In this document: positions 43,425 through 51,770 of the stretch, one piece after another
Numbering within the stretch: position 1 is the first letter of the stretch
Layout: each line of letters starts with the position of its first letter
Source: Gordonia sp. 'Campus'
GTDB lineage: Bacteria > Actinomycetota > Actinomycetes > Mycobacteriales > Mycobacteriaceae
Direction of reading: 5' to 3'
NCBI RefSeq assembly: GCF_022206305.1
Contig: NZ_JAKOIW010000014.1
Span: forward strand, 1-64,000
DNA: 64,000 nt
Translations under genes and position numbers: made by a program
The notes under the pieces: model-generated
Told to the model about the DNA's origin: nothing
Seen by the model: the letters and a program-made list of their open reading frames with translations, nothing else
The model's database searches: none

Positions 43425-45083
43425 TCAGTCGCGGGCGTACGTCTCGTCGCGGTCGGGGTCACGCACCTCGCCGTCGGCGGTGCTCACCTCGACCACGCGT
43501 CGCGGTGTCAACCACAGCAGGGCCACCGAGCTGGCGAGCATGATCCCGCCGAGGACCAGGCACGCGTACTCGAACGGTACGTAGAACGCCTCTTGACTGC
43601 CGTCGGCGATCTTCTCGGCGAGGGACGCGGCCTGCCCCGACAACCTGTCGACCACCACACTCGCCTCTGCCAGCGAGCGTTCGATGAGGGTCCCGGCCTG
43701 GTCGGCCTCGGCGATCATGGCCTCACCGCCCGTGATGTCGCCCGCGGCAACACGCTGCTGACCGGCCGCGGTCAGTTGGTCACGCGCCAACTGTGCGGTC
43801 TCGCCGATCCGCGACTGGTACCCCGCGGCGACGATGCTCCCGGCGATCGCGATACCGATCGCCGCCCCGATCTCGCGGGCGGTGTCGTTGACCGCCGAGC
43901 CGACACCCTGGTTGTCGAGCGGGGTGTTGGACATGATCGCTGTGGTCGCCGGCGCGGAGGCCAGGCCGATGCCGACGGCGATGACCGCGACCACGCCCGC
44001 GAGTGCCCAGTACGACTCGTATCTGAACAAGCCCAGGAGCAGCAGACCGATTCCCGAGAGAAGTGCGCCGCCCGCGATCACGAACTTCAGCGAGTGGAGT
44101 CGTACCGCCAACCAATTGGCGATCAGGGTCGTGATCCCGACGCCCACGACAAATGGCATCAGCGCCAGTGCAGACTGCAGCGGCGTGTACCCGAACACGA
44201 GTTGCAGCAGCTGCAGCAGCAGGAAGAACATGCCGAACGAGGCGAGGAACTGGACGGCGACCGACAGTGCCCCGGAACCGAACGCCCGGTTTGCCAGCAA
44301 CCGGACGTCGAAGAGCGGTGAGGCCGAGCGGAGTTCCACGACGACGAAGGCGGCAGCCAGGAGCACTCCGCCGATGATGCAGCCGAGTACGACGATGTCG
44401 GCCCACCCCCGGTGGGGCGCTTCGAGCAGCCCGAGGACGATGCCCGTGATGGCGAGGACCGAACACACGGTGCCCAAGATGTCGAAGCGACCCGGGTCGG
44501 TGTCCTTGGACGTTCCGATGGTCAGGCACAGCGCCGCCGCGACTCCGGAGGACGCGGCGAAGGTGATGAAGATCGAGTGCCAGGAGAAGAACTCGAGGAG
44601 CACACCGGTCACGAGGAATCCCGCGATCGCCCCGCCTCCGGCGATGGCCGACCAGATGCTGATACCGACGGCTCGTTTACCCTCCGGCATACCGGAAGTG
44701 ATGAGCGACAGTGTCGTCGGCATGATGAGCGCGGCCGCGGCACCGGCGAAGCATCGTGCAAGGATCAGTTGAGTCGGGCCGTCGACCCAGATCGCGGCGA
44801 GAGACGCCAGGCCGAAGAGCAACAGTCCCACGATGAGGACTTCACGACGGCCGAGCCGGTCCCCGATGGCACCGGCCGGCAGCAACAGGGCTGCCAGAGC
44901 GAGTGTGTAACCGTCGACGATCCAGGTCATCTGGCCGGCGTCGGCGCCCGTGTCGATGGCGATGTCGGGCAGCGCGGTGTTGAGTGCGGCCATTGCGGCC
45001 ACCACCATGCTGACCGACAGGCAGGCGATGAGGACGAGCCAGGCGGACCTGGCGTCGAGGCGGATGGCGTTCGGCAGTTTCAC
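43425..45083 (-). CDS. DHA2-family drug:H+ antiporter (MFS, 14 TM)
   Basis: 552 residues with fourteen hydrophobic segments. The start MVVAAMAALNTALPDIAIDTGADAGQMTWIVDGYTLALAALLLPAGAIGDRLGRRE is the typical DHA2/EmrB-QacA N-terminus, and SAVNDTAREIGAAIGIAIAGSI is the conserved helix near the C-terminal half. A hydrophilic periplasmic-side loop of about 75 residues (GYQSRIGETAQ to GSQEAFYVPF) lies before the last helix. These pumps export lipophilic cations and antibiotics; the substrate is unknown. It may be co-transcribed with the ArsB-like gene. Confidence 0.9.
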   Translation of the reverse strand: MKLPNAIRLDARSAWLVLIACLSVSMVVAAMAALNTALPDIAIDTGADAGQMTWIVDGYTLALAALLLPAGAIGDRLGRREVLIVGLLLFGLASLAAIWVDGPTQLILARCFAGAAAALIMPTTLSLITSGMPEGKRAVGISIWSAIAGGGAIAGFLVTGVLLEFFSWHSIFITFAASSGVAAALCLTIGTSKDTDPGRFDILGTVCSVLAITGIVLGLLEAPHRGWADIVVLGCIIGGVLLAAAFVVVELRSASPLFDVRLLANRAFGSGALSVAVQFLASFGMFFLLLQLLQLVFGYTPLQSALALMPFVVGVGITTLIANWLAVRLHSLKFVIAGGALLSGIGLLLLGLFRYESYWALAGVVAVIAVGIGLASAPATTAIMSNTPLDNQGVGSAVNDTAREIGAAIGIAIAGSIVAAGYQSRIGETAQLARDQLTAAGQQRVAAGDITGGEAMIAEADQAGTLIERSLAEASVVVDRLSGQAASLAEKIADGSQEAFYVPFEYACLVLGGIMLASSVALLWLTPRRVVEVSTADGEVRDPDRDETYARD

Positions 45084-45306
45084 AGGCGTCCTGCACTTTC
45101 CGGGTCTGCGGAGGGACTCGCTCGGTCAGGACGACGACCAGGTCTGGATCGTCTGCGTTGCTGTTTCGTTATCGCGACACGCTAGGTGGGCGGCAACGCA
45201 ACGTGGGTAACTTGTGACACATTTATCACTGCAGTATCTAAACCGGGCGAACGCGAGACCGCGCCGGTCCATATTCGCCCCGGACGACCGAAAGTGGTGA
45301 CAGGTC

Positions 45307-45507
45307 ATGGCCTCACCCCGAATCGCCTCTACTCCAGCCGCGCAGCCCCTGACCCCGCCGACCCCGGCCGGATCGACCTCAGCCGCGGCTCCCGCCGTAG
45401 CGGACATCTCGCCCGCCCGCGTACACGTGTGGCGGGTGCTGTCGATGCTCGCCGCCCTCATCGGCGTCGTCGTGGCCCTGGTGGCCATCGCGTCGTCAGC
45501 AGTCTGA
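45307..45507 (+). CDS. Small single-pass membrane protein
   Basis: 66 residues. ATG 45307 follows GACAGG. The first 38 residues are Ala/Pro/Thr-rich, then VWRVLSMLAALIGVVVALVAIASSAV is one membrane helix ending at the C-terminus. It is alone on the plus strand between opposite-facing genes. I do not recognise a family. The hydrophobic tail and ribosome site support it as a real gene. The 220-bp gap before it holds no other gene that I can support. Confidence 0.5.
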   Translation: MASPRIASTPAAQPLTPPTPAGSTSAAAPAVADISPARVHVWRVLSMLAALIGVVVALVAIASSAV

Positions 45508-45554
45508 GCCGACTCCGTCGGAGGGGCAGTCAGAGCCGACTCCGTCGGAGGGGC
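45506..45554. repeat. Direct repeat of a 22-bp element with an internal hairpin
   Basis: Copies at 45506-45527 and 45533-45554 are identical over 22 bp, a 27-bp period. Each contains CCGAC-TCC-GTCGG, able to fold as a short hairpin. The first copy starts in the stop codon of the small membrane-protein gene. A weak terminator role for the convergent genes is possible. Confidence 0.7.
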
Positions 45555-45586
45555 GGTGTGACCGCCGACGACGCGCGCGCCGACTG

Positions 45587-46018
45587 CTAGGACGCGTGCC
45601 GCTCGATGGCGGCACCCAGACGCGGCAGTGCCGCGATCACGTACTTCTTCCCCTTGCCGCGTAACGAGTTGTAGGCCTTCGCCAATCCGGGCTTGGCCGT
45701 CTCCGCCTGCTCGTCGGTGACCGAGAGCAGGGCCTCGGCCGCGGCATCGCCATTCGCTGAGAGATGGTCGCCGAAGGCGACACCGGCGGGCTTCGAATCC
45801 CAGAACGGCGCGAGCGCCCGCAGGAAATCCTCGGCCATCTTGTCCGTGGCACTCTGCACGACACCCGGCTTGACCTTCTGCACCGCGGAGTAGGCGGTCT
45901 TCACAGCGGCGCCGCTCAGACCCGACTGGTCGGCCACCTCCGCGTCGATGACACCGACGAGGTCGGTCACCAGGGCGCTGCGGTTGTCGGCAAGTAGGGG
46001 CGTAAGCGAATCGCTCAT
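45587..46018 (-). CDS. Small conserved helical protein (DUF6918-like)
   Basis: 143 residues. ATG 46018 follows GAGGAGA. The product is alpha-helical with no signal peptide or membrane segment. It contains repeated short patterns around LVGVIDAEVADQSGLSGAAVKTAYSAVQKVKPGVV and ends in a basic KGKKYVIAALPRLGAAIERHAS. I recall similar conserved actinobacterial proteins of unknown function grouped as DUF6918, but the family number is from memory. It has its own upstream hairpin terminator, so it is transcribed separately from the steroid genes. Confidence 0.6.
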   Translation of the reverse strand: MSDSLTPLLADNRSALVTDLVGVIDAEVADQSGLSGAAVKTAYSAVQKVKPGVVQSATDKMAEDFLRALAPFWDSKPAGVAFGDHLSANGDAAAEALLSVTDEQAETAKPGLAKAYNSLRGKGKKYVIAALPRLGAAIERHAS

Positions 46019-46047
46019 GGGCGTCTCCTCGATGTGTGCGACGTAGA

Positions 46048-46076
46048 ACACGCGGACCGCCTCCCGGTCCGCGTGT
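46048..46076. terminator. Hairpin terminator after the kstD-chsH3 transcript
   Basis: Perfect 12-bp arms, ACACGCGGACCG and its complement, around CCTCC. It lies 74 bp past the end of the hydratase gene and 30 bp before the next start on the same strand. Confidence 0.8.
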
Positions 46077-46149
46077 GTAGCGTACTGTCCCCGCGTCGAG
46101 ACGTCTCCGGGCTGCGCCCTGTTGTTCGGGGGCTTCGCCGGCCGGACGG

Positions 46150-47010
46150 TCAGCGGCGGGCGAGGACCACATTGCCGAGGGCCTTGGCGCCGTCTCGGTC
46201 GACGACGGTCGCGGTGGCCAGCAGTCGGGAGCCGTCCTCCCAGACCTCGACCGCGAGGGTCTCGCCCGGGAACACCACGCCCGCGAACGATGCCGAGTAG
46301 TCGGCGACCGCGGTCACGTCGCCGCCGAGGACGTCGTCGACGATCGCTCGACAGACCGTGCCGTAAGTGCACAGACCGTGCAGGATCGGCCGGGGAAAGC
46401 CGGCGCGCGAGGCGAACTCGGGATCGGAGTGCAGCGGGTTGCGGTCACCGCACAGTCGGTAGAGCAGCGCCTGCTGCGGGAGGGTCGTCACCGTCAGACG
46501 ATGATCGGGGTCGCGGTCGGGATAGTCGACCTTGGCCGACGACCCGCGCTCGCCCCCGAAACCACCCTCGCCCTTGGCGAAGATGGACGAGCGAGAGGTC
46601 CACAGCGTCTGACCCTCGTCGTCGGCGGTCACCGACTCCTGCACGATGACGGCAGCCGAACCCTTGTCCTGGATCTCGGCGATGCGGGTGCGGGTGGTCG
46701 CCTTTCCACTGGCCGGGATCGGCCGGTACGCGGTCACCTGCTGGCTGCCGTGGACGACCTTCGCGAGGTCGATGTCGACGCCCGGGAACGAGACCTTCGG
46801 CGGCTCGGTCGTGTGGAAGCCGGCGGCCACGGTGGCGAAGGTGGGCAACACTTTCGGCGTCGCGTCATGGACGTACTCGAGCCCGGTGGTGTCCATCGGA
46901 TCCGATGCGGCACCCACCGCGAGGTTGTAGAGGGCGGCGTCCGACGCCGACCATTCGAAACTCACCTCGGGCAGTTCGGCACCGAGGGCGACGGAGGGAT
47001 CGATCGGCAT
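46150..47010 (-). CDS. chsH3: Double hot-dog MaoC enoyl-CoA hydratase, Rv3538 type
   Basis: 286 residues with two hot-dog halves. The active-site motif QQALLYRLCGDRNPLHSDPEFASRAGFPRPILHGLCTYG (about 185-225) and the N-terminus MPIDPSVALGAELPEVSFEW match M. tuberculosis Rv3538 closely as I recall. That protein hydrates steroid side-chain enoyl-CoAs in cholesterol beta-oxidation (annotated ChsH3 or hsd4B). ATG 47010 comes 3 bp after the kstD stop, the same adjacency as in mycobacteria. Symbol usage varies; the family assignment is firm. Confidence 0.88.
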   Translation of the reverse strand: MPIDPSVALGAELPEVSFEWSASDAALYNLAVGAASDPMDTTGLEYVHDATPKVLPTFATVAAGFHTTEPPKVSFPGVDIDLAKVVHGSQQVTAYRPIPASGKATTRTRIAEIQDKGSAAVIVQESVTADDEGQTLWTSRSSIFAKGEGGFGGERGSSAKVDYPDRDPDHRLTVTTLPQQALLYRLCGDRNPLHSDPEFASRAGFPRPILHGLCTYGTVCRAIVDDVLGGDVTAVADYSASFAGVVFPGETLAVEVWEDGSRLLATATVVDRDGAKALGNVVLARR

Positions 47011-47013
47011 GGG

Positions 47014-48747
47014 TCAGACTCCTGTGGTCGCGGTCGCCTTGGCGGCGATGTCGGAGGCGGCGAGATAACCGAACACCATCGCGGGTCCGATGGTCGCTCC
47101 CGGGCCGGCGTAGGTGTGCCCCATGACCGGCGCGCTGGTGTTGCCCGCAGCGTACAGACCTTCGATGACCGAACCGTCCGCCCGCAGGGCGCGACCGGAT
47201 GCGTCGGCGTTGATACCGCCCTTGGTGCCGAGGTCGCCGGGGACCATCTTGACCGCGTAGAACGGGCCCTTGCTGACCTCGCCGAGGCTCGGGTTGGGCT
47301 TGTTGGTGATGTCGCCGTAGTAGTGATCGTAACCGCTTGTGCCACGGCCGAAGTCCTCGTCGACACCCTTGCGGGCGAAACCGTTGAACCGCTCGGTGGT
47401 CGCGGTGAGCGTGTCGGCCGGGACGCCGATCTTCTCGGCGAGTTCCGCGATGCTGTCGGCCTTCACGACGACGCCCGACTCGAACCACTTCTTGGGCAAC
47501 GGCTGTCGCGCGTTGATGCCCGCGAAGAGGTAGCGGTTGCGGCAACGCTGATCGAAGATGAGCCACGACGGCACGTTCTCGCCGGGCCCCTCGCCCTGGC
47601 CGAACTCCCCGCCGTACATCTGGTGCACCGCTTCGACATACGGCAGGGACTCGTTCATGTAGCGCTGTCCGCGCGTGTTCACCATGAAGGTGCCCGGTAC
47701 CGCTCGCTCCGACAGCGCGAACCACGGACCGCGCGGCAGCGGGATCGTCGGACCCCACCAGGCGTCGTCCATGAGCGACACCGCGGCGCCGATCTTGAGT
47801 CCGGCGTTGATGCCGTCACCGGTGTTGCTGGGGGCGCCGGTGGTCCATTCGGAGCCGATGGGGTCGCGCTGATACTTCTTGCGCATCTCGTCGTTGTGCT
47901 CGAATCCGCCGCAGGCGAGGATCACGCCGTGACGGGCCCGGATCTCGACCCGCTTGCCGTCGGACTCGGCGATCACGCCGACCACGCGGCCGTCTTCGGT
48001 GATGAGGTCGGCCAGGCCGGTGTTCAACCGCACCGGGACGCCCGCCTCGCGGACGCCGAGGAGGAGCTCGGCAGCGAGGGCTGCGCCCATGGCGATCAGC
48101 TTCTTGCCGCGGCTGCGCGCCCAGAAGAAGCGGCTGCCGACCTTCGCCATCCGCAGCGGACCGCGCCAATGACGCAGGCCGGTGTTGAGCCAGCGGTAGT
48201 CCGACTGCAGGACCACCATGTTCAGCGGCGCCTTGGTGTACTGCGGGTGCAGGGTCTTCAGGTCGTCCCCGAGCCGGCGCGCGTCGAACGGGCGCGGCTC
48301 GATCGACCGTCCGGCGAGCCGGCCGCCGGGTGCCTCCGGGTAGTAGTCGGAGTAGTTCTTCACCCACTCGAGATCGAGCGGGGAGTGCGCCATCAGGAAG
48401 TCCAGAGCCTCGGGGCCGCGGTCGATGTAGGCATCGATGCGGTCGGCCGGCGCGTGTTCGCCGATGATCGCGTGCACGTACTCGCGCGCCTTGTCGGGGG
48501 TGTCGGTCACGCCGTCACGGCGCAGCACCGAGTTGTTCGGGATCCAGACCCCGCCACCCGACCGCGACGTCGACCCGCCCCAGTACGGCGACTTCTCGAT
48601 CAGGACGGTCGACAAGCCCTTCTGAGCTGCGGTGATCGCCGCGCTCAGGCCCGCACCACCGGCCCCGACGACGACCACGTCGAAGGTCTCGGGTCCAGGG
48701 GTCTCGGGTTGGGTACTGGTCTGTTCTGGTTCGGTCGAGCCGGCCAT
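47014..48747 (-). CDS. kstD: 3-ketosteroid delta-1-dehydrogenase
   Basis: 577 residues. ATG 48747 follows AAGGGGAC; the longer upstream frame crosses the operator and is not coding. The FAD fold GAGGAG is at 28-33. The family motif GGSTSRSGGGVWIPNN follows at about 57-72. Near the C-terminus MGHTYAGPGATIGPAM carries Tyr546 and Gly550, equivalent to the catalytic Tyr487/Gly491 of Rhodococcus KstD1 by spacing. It inserts the C1-C2 double bond in ring A, which with 9-alpha-hydroxylation opens ring B. Paired KstR sites precede it. Confidence 0.95.
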   Translation of the reverse strand: MAGSTEPEQTSTQPETPGPETFDVVVVGAGGAGLSAAITAAQKGLSTVLIEKSPYWGGSTSRSGGGVWIPNNSVLRRDGVTDTPDKAREYVHAIIGEHAPADRIDAYIDRGPEALDFLMAHSPLDLEWVKNYSDYYPEAPGGRLAGRSIEPRPFDARRLGDDLKTLHPQYTKAPLNMVVLQSDYRWLNTGLRHWRGPLRMAKVGSRFFWARSRGKKLIAMGAALAAELLLGVREAGVPVRLNTGLADLITEDGRVVGVIAESDGKRVEIRARHGVILACGGFEHNDEMRKKYQRDPIGSEWTTGAPSNTGDGINAGLKIGAAVSLMDDAWWGPTIPLPRGPWFALSERAVPGTFMVNTRGQRYMNESLPYVEAVHQMYGGEFGQGEGPGENVPSWLIFDQRCRNRYLFAGINARQPLPKKWFESGVVVKADSIAELAEKIGVPADTLTATTERFNGFARKGVDEDFGRGTSGYDHYYGDITNKPNPSLGEVSKGPFYAVKMVPGDLGTKGGINADASGRALRADGSVIEGLYAAGNTSAPVMGHTYAGPGATIGPAMVFGYLAASDIAAKATATTGV

Positions 48748-48770
48748 TGGGTCCCCTTCGTGCGCGCAGC

Positions 48771-48805
48771 TGGAACGTGTTCTACCTGAATTAGAACACG
48801 TTTCA
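48771..48805. promoter_or_regulatory. Mirrored pair of KstR sites before kstD
   Basis: Two KstR-type sites, TGGAACGTGTTCTA (48771-48784) and TAGAACACGTTTCA (48792-48805). Their inner 11 bp (AACGTGTTCTA and its reverse complement) are perfect mirror images separated by CCTGAAT. The centres are 21 bp apart, two helical turns. They end 24 bp before the kstD start. Confidence 0.88.
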
Positions 48806-48851
48806 GAAATGGGGCGCCAGGGGTGGGTGATCGTGCCTGCGCGGGTGGCGG

Positions 48852-49823
48852 TCAGAGGCCCGGCGAGAGTGCGGAATACAGAACGGGGATGTCGCGGGCC
48901 CAGTATGGCCAGGCGTGGGTGCCGACGGGGCGGAAGTGCGTGGCGGGACGCAGTCCGGTGGCGCGCATCCGGGCGACGAAGTCCCGCGAGCACGTGTTCA
49001 CCAGGCTCTCGAGCACCGCGCCGGTGGTGATCTTCTCGAAGCGGGAACGTCCCGGATCCAGCCTGGTCAGCCGGTCGAGGGGGCTTGGTGCGCCGGTCCC
49101 GGCGGCGATGAAGATGTGTTTGCCCTGCAGGGCGGCCAGTCGACGCGCCGGGTCGTGGTCGGCCCACCCCGGCCCGTTCCAGGGGCCCCACATGTTCGTG
49201 GGGTCGCCACCGTCTCTGATGACGGCGGCGCGGATCTGCGACTCGTTGACCGGACCGGTGGTGGGAGGGCAACCGCTGATCGAACCGACGCCGGTGTAGA
49301 GCGCGGGGCGACGGGTCGCGAGTGTGAAGGCCGCTTGGCCGCCGGCGGACAGCCCGGCGATCGCGTTTCTGCCGGTGCCGTGAAACAGGCGGTCGACGAG
49401 TGGTGGGAGTTCGCGCGTCAGGAAGGTCTCCCACTGCGGGCGGCCGAACCTCGGGTCCGCGCGGTTCCAGTTCGTATAGAAGGCGCCCTGACCGCTCGGC
49501 ATGACCACATTGACCGTTTTGTCACGGAAGTAGCGATCGACGTGGGCTTCGTTGATCCAGTCGCTGACCGTTCCCTTGTGGCCGCCGCCGTCGAGGAGAT
49601 AGAGCGTGCCACGAGGGCCTCCGTGGGCCGGGTGCAGCACGGTGACCGGTACGTCTCGACCCATGGCGGGGGAACGGATCAGCAGGTCGTGTCGATGCTC
49701 GTCGACCGCAACACTTCTCACCAGTGTCGCGGCCGGGGCCCCGGATGCGACACCCGGTGTCGACAGTGCCAGTGCGGCCGCGATGAGGGAGGCTGACAGG
49801 AGTCGGCGTCCACCGGGTCTCAT
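48852..49823 (-). CDS. Secreted Ag85-like esterase/acyltransferase
   Basis: 323 residues. ATG 49823 overlaps the SnoaL-like stop (ATGA). A Sec signal peptide is evident (RRLLSASLIAAALALSTPG, ASGAP cleavage region). The hydrolase triad is indicated by Ser159 in GLSAGG and His303 in THAWPYWAR. It resembles the other Ag85-like protein of this window (28249-29259) along its length, including YLLDGGGHKGTVSDW and TFLTRELPPLVD, so the two are probably paralogues. Family function is acyl transfer or ester cleavage outside the membrane. It closes a glycosyltransferase-SnoaL operon, so the target may be a glycolipid or glycoside. Confidence 0.82.
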   Translation of the reverse strand: MRPGGRRLLSASLIAAALALSTPGVASGAPAATLVRSVAVDEHRHDLLIRSPAMGRDVPVTVLHPAHGGPRGTLYLLDGGGHKGTVSDWINEAHVDRYFRDKTVNVVMPSGQGAFYTNWNRADPRFGRPQWETFLTRELPPLVDRLFHGTGRNAIAGLSAGGQAAFTLATRRPALYTGVGSISGCPPTTGPVNESQIRAAVIRDGGDPTNMWGPWNGPGWADHDPARRLAALQGKHIFIAAGTGAPSPLDRLTRLDPGRSRFEKITTGAVLESLVNTCSRDFVARMRATGLRPATHFRPVGTHAWPYWARDIPVLYSALSPGL

Positions 49824-50230
49824 CCCGGCAGCAGACCCAACTGGCCGAGGAAGTCGAGCTGGTCGAAGTAGAGGTGCTCGGACACGAGTTCCGAACCTCG
49901 CACGCGGTAGGTTGCGCTCCACCGGAACGTCACGGACCTCCCGGTGGGGTCGACCGCGCCCTGCGGGCTCTGCAACACGCCGTCGTGGACCCCGGCGAAG
50001 ACTCCCTCGACCGAGGCGTGTTCGGCGTCGACGACGTAGGAGTGAACGGAGAGCCGGCCGTCGGGGAACGCGCCCTGGAAGACCGACAGGAACCCGAGTA
50101 CCTGGTCCCTCCCGGCGAATGATCCACCCGGCGCGATCAATTCGGCGTCGGACGACCACGGCTCGTCGTCGGGGGTGCGGGTGTTGAACGCGTCGATGTG
50201 CGCGTCGATCACCGTTCGTGCATCGGTCAT
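49820..50230 (-). CDS. SnoaL-like (NTF2-fold) protein
   Basis: 136 residues. The fold is indicated by VIDAHIDAFNTRTPDDEPWSSDAELIAPGGSFAGRDQVLGFLSVFQGAFPDGRLSVHSYVVD and FRWSATYRV. It is closest to the ester-cyclase/SnoaL branch, whose characterised members close or isomerise polycyclic aromatic rings; most are unknown. ATG 50230 and its stop both make 4-bp overlaps with the neighbours, so it is translated in fixed ratio with the glycosyltransferase and the secreted esterase. A steroid-like ligand is conceivable from the locus, but is inference. Confidence 0.78.
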   Translation of the reverse strand: MTDARTVIDAHIDAFNTRTPDDEPWSSDAELIAPGGSFAGRDQVLGFLSVFQGAFPDGRLSVHSYVVDAEHASVEGVFAGVHDGVLQSPQGAVDPTGRSVTFRWSATYRVRGSELVSEHLYFDQLDFLGQLGLLPG

Positions 50231-51576
50231 CTCAGTGCTCCTCCTGGGTGTCGTCGGTCGGGTGGTTCGGATGGTGGGTGGCTGTTCGCGGTGGTCAGGT
50301 CGGCGAGTTGGGTGGACACGACGCGTGCCGGGTCGTAGTCGGCGATCGCGCGCGCCATGCGGGCGCATCTGCCTGCCAACTCGTCGTCGGCGAGGACGCT
50401 CGCGACCGCGTCGGAGATCTGCCGGGGTGACGGGCGTCGGGTACCGAGATCCACTCCGACTCCGAAATGCCGTACACGAGCGGCGACTTCGGGCTTGTCC
50501 TCTCCGCCCGGCGCGACGACGACAGACACCGAGTGGCTCAGCGCGTGCAGTACGCCGCCGTAACCGCCGTTGGTGATCATGACCGAGGTCCGCGGTAGGA
50601 GCGCGTCGTAGTCGAGGTATTGCGAGATGGTCGCGTTGCCGGTCGGGATCACCGACCGGGGGTCTGCGCCGCCGGTGCTGACGACGACCCGGACATCCAT
50701 GTCGGCCAACCCCGTCAGCGTCGGTTCGACGAGTTGGGAGAAGTCGTGGTTGTCGAGCGTGCCCTGCGTGACATGCACGATCGGGCGGTCGTCGTCGAGC
50801 AACTCCGACCACCATGGCGGCATCGTCCGGGTGTCGTCCGGGGGATGTGCACGTCGGTCGAGCACTGGCCCGGCGAACACGGTGTCGGCGGGCAGATCGG
50901 GTCGCGGATACTCGAACTCGGCGGGACCCAGCTGGACGAATCTGTCGAATGCGCGGGAGAGGTCCAGGACGAAGTGATCGAGCGAACCGCCGGCACCGCG
51001 GGCCAACTGTCGTGCGCGTCGCTGTGTCGATGCGAACAGGATGCGTCGGACCATGAGGTGCGCGAGTCGATTTCGCATCCTCCCGGCCGGGCCGCCCATG
51101 GGTCTGAGGCCGCTGTTGAACGGTGCCACATGGGGGCTCGTCTGCGCGAGCGGCATGGTACCGAGACCGAGCACGGGTGGCCGCCGACTCCCGGGGCGGG
51201 ACAACAACGGGATGATTCCCGCGAACGTGCCGTCGCACAGCACCGCATCGACGTCGTGATCGCGGAGGGCAGAGTCCACCGCGCGGGCCTGGTCTGCGAG
51301 CGGGTCGATGAACGTGCACTGCACCTGGTATCGGGACAGGGCCAGCCCGCGGTAGCGATCACGATCGGGAGTGAAGCTGTCGGGATCGCGCTCGTCCAGG
51401 TCGGCCGTACCGTCGAGTGGGTGAGGGATCATGCCCGCGGCGGCGACCTGGTCGGTGAAACGCGAACCGGTCACCACGATCACCGTGTGCCCCCGGTCGA
51501 CCAGCGTGCGTCCGACGGCGATGACCGGTCCGACATGACCTGCCAGGGGCGTACTGCACATCAGGTAGGTCGACAT
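50227..51576 (-). CDS. UGT/MGT-type glycosyltransferase (GT1)
   Basis: 449 residues. ATG 51576 follows ACGGAGG. The N-terminal acceptor domain starts MCSTPLAGHVGPVIAVGRTLVDRGHTVIVVTG, including the His near residue 14 that acts as base in GT1 enzymes. The C-terminal donor domain has IVHVTQGTLDNHDFSQLV and the signature NGGYGGVLHALSHSVSVVVAPGGEDKPEVAARV. Such GT-B enzymes add a sugar from an NDP donor to hydrophobic aglycones, including macrolides, flavonoids and sterols. Lying between kstD and hsaE, a steroid acceptor is plausible but unproven. A 31-bp palindrome directly upstream implies tight control by the divergent TetR protein. Confidence 0.85.
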   Translation of the reverse strand: MSTYLMCSTPLAGHVGPVIAVGRTLVDRGHTVIVVTGSRFTDQVAAAGMIPHPLDGTADLDERDPDSFTPDRDRYRGLALSRYQVQCTFIDPLADQARAVDSALRDHDVDAVLCDGTFAGIIPLLSRPGSRRPPVLGLGTMPLAQTSPHVAPFNSGLRPMGGPAGRMRNRLAHLMVRRILFASTQRRARQLARGAGGSLDHFVLDLSRAFDRFVQLGPAEFEYPRPDLPADTVFAGPVLDRRAHPPDDTRTMPPWWSELLDDDRPIVHVTQGTLDNHDFSQLVEPTLTGLADMDVRVVVSTGGADPRSVIPTGNATISQYLDYDALLPRTSVMITNGGYGGVLHALSHSVSVVVAPGGEDKPEVAARVRHFGVGVDLGTRRPSPRQISDAVASVLADDELAGRCARMARAIADYDPARVVSTQLADLTTANSHPPSEPPDRRHPGGALR

Positions 51577-51587
51577 CCAGCCTCCGT

Positions 51588-51618
51588 ATATTCGATAGAG
51601 CCAGACTCTATCGAATAT
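51588..51618. promoter_or_regulatory. 31-bp palindromic operator between the glycosyltransferase and tetR genes
   Basis: Perfect 13-bp arms (ATATTCGATAGAG and its complement) flank CCAGA. The site ends 11 bp before the glycosyltransferase ATG and 152 bp before the tetR start. Length, symmetry and AT content fit a TetR-family operator. It would also fold as a hairpin in RNA. Confidence 0.75.
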
Positions 51619-51770
51619 GTGTCGGGGTTGCTGGGGAACGAGTGTTTGCGGGGTATCGTCACTGATCAGGCGCTATACCCAACGAGTGCCGCCCATCGCT
51701 CCCGCGGGGACGTTTGTCGACGCCGCGCTAGAATCGATGGAATTCGACACCAACCGTAGTGGAGGCCGGC

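Noticed and set aside
42240-44321. A 693-codon plus-strand frame opposite the ArsB-like and DHA2 transporter genes
   Set aside because: It is rich in Arg, Asp, Glu, Gln and His, with no hydrophobic core or domain. It is a shadow of the two membrane-protein genes.
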